A DNA stretch of 10,160 nt, taken from assembly GCA_002332905.1 (NCBI GenBank), contig DDAM01000067.1, forward strand, positions 1-10,160. Direction: 5' to 3'. Positions 6,631 to 10,160 of the stretch are shown here, in pieces; positions within the stretch are counted from its first letter, which is position 1, and every line of letters starts with the position of its first letter. Origin of the DNA: Firmicutes bacterium UBA2058. Its GTDB lineage: Bacteria > Bacillota > Clostridia > Tissierellales > Sedimentibacteraceae. The position numbers were made by a program, and so were the translations under genes. The notes under the pieces were generated by a model. The model was not told the DNA's origin, ran no database searches, and worked only from the letters and a program-made list of their open reading frames with translations.

Positions 6631-6837
6631 TTATTTTTCTGCCTTTATAATATAGTTTTCGTTTCCTTCAACTATACTAACAAAAAATCCTTTACTTGTC
6701 AAAAATTTTGAAACATTTGTTTTTGAAGTATTATTATCTACTATTACCTCAATTTCATTTGTATTATCTGTTAAAGCTTTTTTTGTCATTAATACTGGTT
6801 GTGGACATGAAGTACCACTTGTATCTACTTTAATCAT
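6631..6837 (-). CDS. TusA/YedF-type sulfurtransferase (single domain)
   Basis: A 68-residue cytoplasmic protein of the SirA/TusA fold. The signature SCPQPVLMTKKAL (10-22) contains the active Cys11 in a CPQP motif, which carries sulfur (or selenium) as a persulfide in this family. The central EIEVIVDNNTSKTNVSKFL (28-46) resembles the N-terminal half of YedF, the selenium-metabolism sulfurtransferase-like protein. YedF usually has a second, DsrE-like domain and about 200 residues; that domain is absent here, so this is either a compact YedF or a YeeD/TsuB-like partner. ATG 6837 is chosen because AAAGGAG lies 8 bp upstream; a longer reading frame to 6915 would overlap the transporter gene by 61 bp. 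It begins 17 bp after the transporter's stop, consistent with one operon and a direct hand-over of substrate. Confidence 0.88.
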   Translation of the reverse strand: MIKVDTSGTSCPQPVLMTKKALTDNTNEIEVIVDNNTSKTNVSKFLTSKGFFVSIVEGNENYIIKAEK

Positions 6838-6854
6838 AACAATTACTCCTTTAT

Positions 6855-7946
6855 CTATGCATTCTTTTTTGATATTGAGTTTACTATCGAAACACTCAAC
6901 AGTAAAGCCAAGCATATAACAACTGCTATTTGACCATTTGTAGTAGGTCCGGTACCGCTTGAAGCAAGACCAAAATTATGGCATACAGCAGCACCAACAA
7001 TCATACCTAATGCTGTAACAGCAGAGTCAACATTGCCTTCACCTGTTAATATTAATTGTCTTAATGGACATCCACTTAATAATACTGATCCCCAACCAAC
7101 TAATGCCATACCTAAGAAGTTCCAAAGACCATCATTATGAGCTATAGGCTGATCAACAAATCCTAAATTAAATTTTCCGAGTACAAGATTACCAGCTAAA
7201 GTAAATACTATAATTGCAATAAAACCAAGTAATAAATTGTTTTCTCTAAATAGTATAGCATCTCTTATGCCACCAACCATACAAAGTCTAGTTTTTTGTG
7301 CTAGTACGCCAACTACTAATCCAGCAATTAATGAAACGATTATAGGTGCATACATGCTACCAGGTCCTTTTTCACTGAAGAAAATAAATGCTGGTGCTAC
7401 TACTAAAAGTGCTAATAACCCTACTGTAAATATTGGAAATACATAGCCATCGAAGTTTGATGTTTTATAATTTCTTTTCAATGTAAACCCTTTATTTAAG
7501 AAAAATATTCCTACTAGTATTCCAGCTACAAATCCAATAAGACCAACTATTGCGTTTAAATCTCCTCCACCAATTCTAAGTACCATTCTAAGTGGACATC
7601 CTAAAAACATTAATGCTCCAATCATTACTGCTATTCCTAAGAAAAATCTTGTTATAGGCGATGAGCCACCCTTTGCTTGAAATTCTTTACTAAACAATGA
7701 ACATATGAATGCACCTAACACAAGTCCGATTATTTCTGGTCTTATGTATTGTACAACTTCAGCTCTATGTAACCCCAATGCACCCGCTATGTCTCTTTCA
7801 AAGCAAGCGATACAAAATCCCATATTTGCAGGATTACCAAGCTTCACTAAAACTACTGCTATAATACCTATTATAGCTCCACATAAAATCATAGCTTTTT
7901 TACTTTCAAAAAAAGATGATTTTGTTTCAATTTTTTTCCCTTCCAT
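6855..7946 (-). CDS. yedE: YedE/YeeE-type sulfur or selenium membrane transporter
   Basis: Inner-membrane protein of 363 residues with two Sulf_transp repeats. Relatives include YeeE/TsuA (thiosulfate uptake) and YedE (linked to selenium metabolism). The two halves carry matched motifs: FCIACFERDI (44-53) with MFLGCPLRMVLRIGGGDLNA (113-132), and LCMVGGIRDAILF (221-233) with LSGCPLRQLILTGEGNVDSA (290-309). Cys45, Cys48, Cys117, Cys222 and Cys293 are the likely pathway cysteines. About ten hydrophobic spans are visible, and a central linker (about 153-168, KGFTLKRNYKTSNFDG) joins the halves. ATG 7946 is the start because AGGAGG lies 7 bp upstream (7954-7959); the extra 18 codons upstream are in frame but would contain the ribosome site. 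It is first in a three-gene operon with the TusA-like and DUF3343 genes. The choice between thiosulfate and a selenium species cannot be made from sequence alone; the similarity to the selenium-type YedE is an impression from memory. Confidence 0.9.
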   Translation of the reverse strand: MEGKKIETKSSFFESKKAMILCGAIIGIIAVVLVKLGNPANMGFCIACFERDIAGALGLHRAEVVQYIRPEIIGLVLGAFICSLFSKEFQAKGGSSPITRFFLGIAVMIGALMFLGCPLRMVLRIGGGDLNAIVGLIGFVAGILVGIFFLNKGFTLKRNYKTSNFDGYVFPIFTVGLLALLVVAPAFIFFSEKGPGSMYAPIIVSLIAGLVVGVLAQKTRLCMVGGIRDAILFRENNLLLGFIAIIVFTLAGNLVLGKFNLGFVDQPIAHNDGLWNFLGMALVGWGSVLLSGCPLRQLILTGEGNVDSAVTALGMIVGAAVCHNFGLASSGTGPTTNGQIAVVICLALLLSVSIVNSISKKNA

Positions 7947-8003
7947 TATAAGTCCTCCTAAAAAATTATTTGAAAATATAACAAATATGTAACTTACCAA
8001 TTA

Positions 8004-8032
8004 ATTATAGTTAATTATTTATCAAAGGTAAA
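8004..8032 (-). promoter_or_regulatory. promoter of the transporter operon
   Basis: On the minus strand, TTTACC (8032-8027), 17 bp, then a perfect TATAAT (8009-8004). Transcription would start near 7997, giving a leader of about 50 bases that is too short for a typical riboswitch. The -35 matches the consensus at 4/6. Confidence 0.6.
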
Positions 8033-8039
8033 ATGAAAG

Positions 8040-8061
8040 AAATTTATGCAAAATTTAACAA
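8040..8061. repeat. tandem 11-bp repeat, candidate response-regulator box
   Basis: AAATTTATGCA (8040-8050) is followed directly by AAATTTAACAA (8051-8061), matching at 8 of 11 positions with an identical AAATTTA. OmpR/PhoB-family regulators typically bind direct repeats with one helical turn (11 bp) spacing. It lies just upstream of the -35 of the transporter promoter, about 45-65 bases before the predicted start, and about 70 bp before the -10 of the response-regulator gene. Confidence 0.35.
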
Positions 8062-8082
8062 GTATAAAAAAATCTTATGAGT

Positions 8083-8100
8083 TTAACTATGCATAGATAA
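8083..8100. promoter_or_regulatory. 18-bp near-perfect palindrome in the divergent promoter region
   Basis: TTAACTATGCATAGATAA has one mismatched pair; its core CTATGCATAG is a perfect 10-bp palindrome (8087-8096). It shares the TATGC element with the tandem repeat at 8040 and with the palindrome at 8134. It lies between the two divergent promoters, where a regulator could act on both. Confidence 0.3.
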
Positions 8101-8130
8101 ATAATAGATAATTTATAGATTAATACATGA

Positions 8131-8150
8131 TATAATATGCGTAGCATATT
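8131..8150 (+). promoter_or_regulatory. -10 element and overlapping palindrome of the two-component operon
   Basis: A perfect TATAAT (8131-8136) overlaps the inverted repeat AATATGC-GTA-GCATATT (8134-8150), so the predicted start site (about 8142) lies at the palindrome's centre. No good -35 is visible at 16-18 bp upstream, which suggests a promoter that needs an activator. The gene's ribosome site GGAG is at 8159-8162, 8 bp before the ATG. Confidence 0.45.
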
Positions 8151-8170
8151 AAAAAATTGGAGTTGATAAT

Positions 8171-8845
8171 ATGACGCATAAAATATTATTAGTAGATGAT
8201 GAAAAAGATATAATAAAATTATTATATGATTTTTTTAGTATTCAGGGATATTTAGTTTATACAGCATTAAATGGATTAGAAGTGCTAGAAAAAGTAGCTG
8301 TGCAACCTGATATAATATTGCTAGATATAAACATGCCTAAAATGGACGGGCTTGAAGTATGTAAAAAAATAAGAGATCACGTTAACTGCCCTATAATTTT
8401 TTTAACAGCTAAAATAGAAGAAAGAGATAGAATAAATGGACTTTTGGTTGGCGGGGATGACTACATAATGAAGCCATTTAGCTTAGATGAATTAAAAGCC
8501 AGAGTTGAAGCTCATCTAAGAAGAGAAGAAAGAAATCATAATAGAGAAAATGTGCGTTTTCATAATGATTTAGTTATTAATTATTCTGGCAGAATTGTTT
8601 TTTATAATAATCAAGAGATTTTATTTACTAAGATAGAATTCGATTTAATAGAGTTTTTTTCATTGCATGCAGGTCAGGTTTTTGATAAGGAAAGTATATA
8701 TGAAAATGTGTGGGGATATGATGGAGAAGGAGATAGCAGTATTATAGTTGAGCATATAAGACGGATTAGACAAAAGATTTCTAAATACACTGATAAAAAT
8801 TACATAGAGACTGTGTGGGGAGTGGGATATAAGTGGATTGGATAG
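8171..8845 (+). CDS. OmpR/PhoB-family response regulator
   Basis: Cytoplasmic transcription factor of 224 residues, phosphorylated by the kinase encoded next to it. The receiver domain (about 3-115) has the acidic pair Asp9-Asp10, phospho-acceptor Asp52 (in LLDINMPKMDG), Thr79 and Lys101 (MKPF), so it looks fully active. A linker with many charged residues (116-128) leads to the winged-helix DNA-binding domain (about 128-223), including FTKIEFDLIEFF (152-163), the recognition helix region SSIIVEHIRRIRQKI (189-203) and the C-terminal hairpin YIETVWGVGYKW (211-222). Its final 13 bases overlap the kinase gene, so the two are translationally coupled. Targets are unknown; the divergent transporter operon, its own promoter and the gene beginning at 10155 are all candidates. 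Confidence 0.96.
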   Translation: MTHKILLVDDEKDIIKLLYDFFSIQGYLVYTALNGLEVLEKVAVQPDIILLDINMPKMDGLEVCKKIRDHVNCPIIFLTAKIEERDRINGLLVGGDDYIMKPFSLDELKARVEAHLRREERNHNRENVRFHNDLVINYSGRIVFYNNQEILFTKIEFDLIEFFSLHAGQVFDKESIYENVWGYDGEGDSSIIVEHIRRIRQKISKYTDKNYIETVWGVGYKWIG

Positions 8846-10032
8846 ACGAACGTATTGAATGCATAACTAAGAAGCTTAAAATAGTTTCCTTGAAAAATGC
8901 ATTGCAGATATATATTTCATTAGGCATTGCTGCAGTTGTAATATTATCTTTACTTACATTGTTTATTTGTAACAATTGGGTACGTCTAATTATTTTTAAG
9001 TATGAGGGTTTCACAAACTATGATATTGTAGGTGAGTATGTTTATATAGATAAAATTTTCTCATCTATGCAAAATAGCGATAAGGTTTTGACAATTATAA
9101 TAAATTTAATTAAGAATTTTTCACCTATAATTTATTCAATTGTTTCTATTATTGTAATTTCTAAATTATACTATAAAAATAAGCTTGAGATACCTTTAAA
9201 TATATTAAAGGAAGAGGCAAAATATATAGGACAAGAGGATTATAGCTTCGAATGTATATATGAAATTGGTGACGAAATGGGAGAAATTTGTGAAACTTTT
9301 GACAATATGAGGCGTCAGCAAATAACAAATAAAGAGAAACTTTGGAGACAGATTAATGAAGAAAGAAGGTTAAAGGCTGCATTTGCACACGATTTAAGGA
9401 CTCCTTTGACTGTTTTAAAGGGCTATACAGAGCTACTTATTAAATATTATCCTGAAGGCAAAATAAATGAAGAAAAAATGATGGAAACGCTAAACATGAT
9501 GAAAAACCAGATAGTTCGTTTAGAAAGTTTTGGTGGAACAATGAAAAAGATTAATACCCTTGAAGAATTAGAATTAAATAAGATAAAAATAACAAAAGGT
9601 GATTTTATTAGTTCTATAGAATCGGTAGTTAAAGGTATAAATGATACTCAGGATAAGAAATTAAGACTTCATGTAGATTATATTCAGAGTGAATTCGCTG
9701 TAGATAAAGATATAGTTATTCAAGTGTTAGAGAATTTGCTGTCAAATGCACTAAGATATTGTAGTAACACAATAGATATAACAATAAAGACAGAGGATAG
9801 TTTCCTATTTATTTATGTTAAGGATGATGGAAGAGGATTTACTAAGGAGGAGCTCAATAAAGCCTGTCAGCCATATTATACAAGCTCTAAATGTGAAAAT
9901 CATTATGGTTTAGGCTTATCAATTTGTAAATTGCTTTGTGAAAAACATAATGGAAATATAAGTCTTTTCAATAGCATTGATGGTGGTGCAATAGTTTGCG
10001 CTACATTTCAAACACCATATACAAATTCTTAA
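8833..10032 (+). CDS. membrane sensor histidine kinase
   Basis: Membrane kinase of 399 residues that should phosphorylate the adjacent response regulator. It has a short cytoplasmic N-terminus; TM1 at about 25-47; a small outside loop of about 38 residues (48-85); TM2 at about 86-110; a HAMP-like linker (111-165, with IPLNIL and GDEMGEICETFDNMR); the dimerisation domain with phospho-acceptor His186 in AFAHDLRTPLTVLKGY (183-198); and an ATPase domain with the N box ENLLSNALRY (300-309, Asn305), G1 DDGRGF (331-336) and G2 YGLGLSICKLL (358-368). All catalytic motifs are intact. The GTG start at 8833 overlaps the end of the regulator gene and has GGGGAG (8817-8822) 10 bp upstream. The small outside loop leaves little room for a classical ligand-binding domain, so it may sense the membrane, a partner transporter or a small peptide. 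The signal is unknown. Confidence 0.95.
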   Translation: MDWIDERIECITKKLKIVSLKNALQIYISLGIAAVVILSLLTLFICNNWVRLIIFKYEGFTNYDIVGEYVYIDKIFSSMQNSDKVLTIIINLIKNFSPIIYSIVSIIVISKLYYKNKLEIPLNILKEEAKYIGQEDYSFECIYEIGDEMGEICETFDNMRRQQITNKEKLWRQINEERRLKAAFAHDLRTPLTVLKGYTELLIKYYPEGKINEEKMMETLNMMKNQIVRLESFGGTMKKINTLEELELNKIKITKGDFISSIESVVKGINDTQDKKLRLHVDYIQSEFAVDKDIVIQVLENLLSNALRYCSNTIDITIKTEDSFLFIYVKDDGRGFTKEELNKACQPYYTSSKCENHYGLGLSICKLLCEKHNGNISLFNSIDGGAIVCATFQTPYTNS

Positions 10033-10091
10033 AGACATTATGTGCTAATAATATCTTGGAGTAACTTTATAGATTAAATATAGATATTTAC

Positions 10092-10133
10092 AGAGTACAA
10101 TACTTTTAGGTAGAGAATTGTACTCTAATTTTT
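10092..10133 (+). terminator. Rho-independent terminator or attenuator after the kinase gene
   Basis: A perfect 10-bp stem, AGAGTACAAT (10092-10101) with ATTGTACTCT (10117-10126), has a 15-base loop and is followed by AATTTTT. It lies 60 bp after the kinase stop and 29 bp before the next start codon. It probably ends the two-component operon. A weak promoter-like pair upstream of it, TTGGAG (10056-10061), 17 bp, TATAGA (10079-10084), would make the hairpin an attenuator for the next gene instead. Confidence 0.7.
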
Positions 10134-10154
10134 AGGTTTGAAAGGAGACCAACT

Positions 10155-10160
10155 ATGAAT
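10155..10160 (+). CDS. start of a truncated downstream gene
   Basis: ATG AAT at the window edge follows a strong ribosome site, AAAGGAG (10141-10147), with 7 bp spacing. Only two codons are visible, so nothing can be said of the product. Genes directly after such two-component systems are often their targets, for example transporters. Confidence 0.6.

Noticed and set aside
6838..6915. Longer N-terminus for the TusA-like protein (26 extra residues)
   Set aside because: It would overlap the end of the transporter gene by 61 bp. AAAGGAG lies 8 bp before the internal ATG at 6837, and the TusA fold begins there.
7705..7992. 95-codon plus-strand ORF opposite the YedE-type gene
   Set aside because: It is a mirror of the transporter gene, with no family resemblance and no independent promoter or ribosome site.
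7947..8000. Upstream extension of the YedE-type protein by 18 residues
   Set aside because: The extension contains the AGGAGG site that serves ATG 7946, and it would begin upstream of the predicted transcription start (about 7997).

Overview
The window is low-GC DNA, with very AT-rich gaps between genes, purine-rich GGAGG-type ribosome binding sites and Rho-independent terminators. The glutamate dehydrogenase closely matches the Clostridium symbiosum enzyme as I remember it, and a Rex redox regulator is present. Together these suggest an anaerobic member of the Clostridia, probably an amino-acid fermenter; genus and species cannot be fixed from the sequence. No tRNA, rRNA, CRISPR array or insertion sequence was seen.

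Left part (1-4360, all + strand): a secreted 5'-nucleotidase/UDP-sugar hydrolase with a C-terminal LysM cell-wall anchor (48-1799); the NADH-sensing repressor Rex (1888-2532) with a strong terminator; about 400 bp of extremely AT-rich DNA holding promoter-like sequences; then a hexameric-type glutamate dehydrogenase (2947-4290) with its own terminator. Residues at the coenzyme site suggest the dehydrogenase uses NAD rather than NADP. Two Rex-like palindromes, each 12/14 to the consensus, lie upstream of the nucleotidase and of the dehydrogenase. They hint at NADH-linked control but are weak evidence in such AT-rich DNA.

Middle (4361-6385, + strand): a MATE multidrug efflux pump (4496-5839) followed by a MarR-family regulator (5887-6354), probably one operon ending at a bidirectional terminator. 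Before the pump is a possible 26-codon leader ORF whose stop lies two bases before the pump's start, within sequence that can form alternative helices.

Right part: a three-gene minus-strand operon (7946 down to 6384) encodes a YedE/YeeE-type sulfur/selenium membrane transporter, a 68-residue TusA/YedF-type sulfurtransferase with a CPQP motif, and an 81-residue DUF3343 protein with a CGTC motif. It looks like an uptake-and-relay module for reduced sulfur or selenium. Divergent from it is a two-component system: an OmpR-type response regulator (8171-8845) overlapping a membrane histidine kinase (8833-10032). The shared 224-bp promoter region has promoter elements for both directions, an 11-bp tandem repeat and two palindromes sharing a TATGC core, so the two-component system may control the transporter operon, itself, or the next gene. 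That gene begins at 10155, after a terminator hairpin, and is cut off by the window edge.
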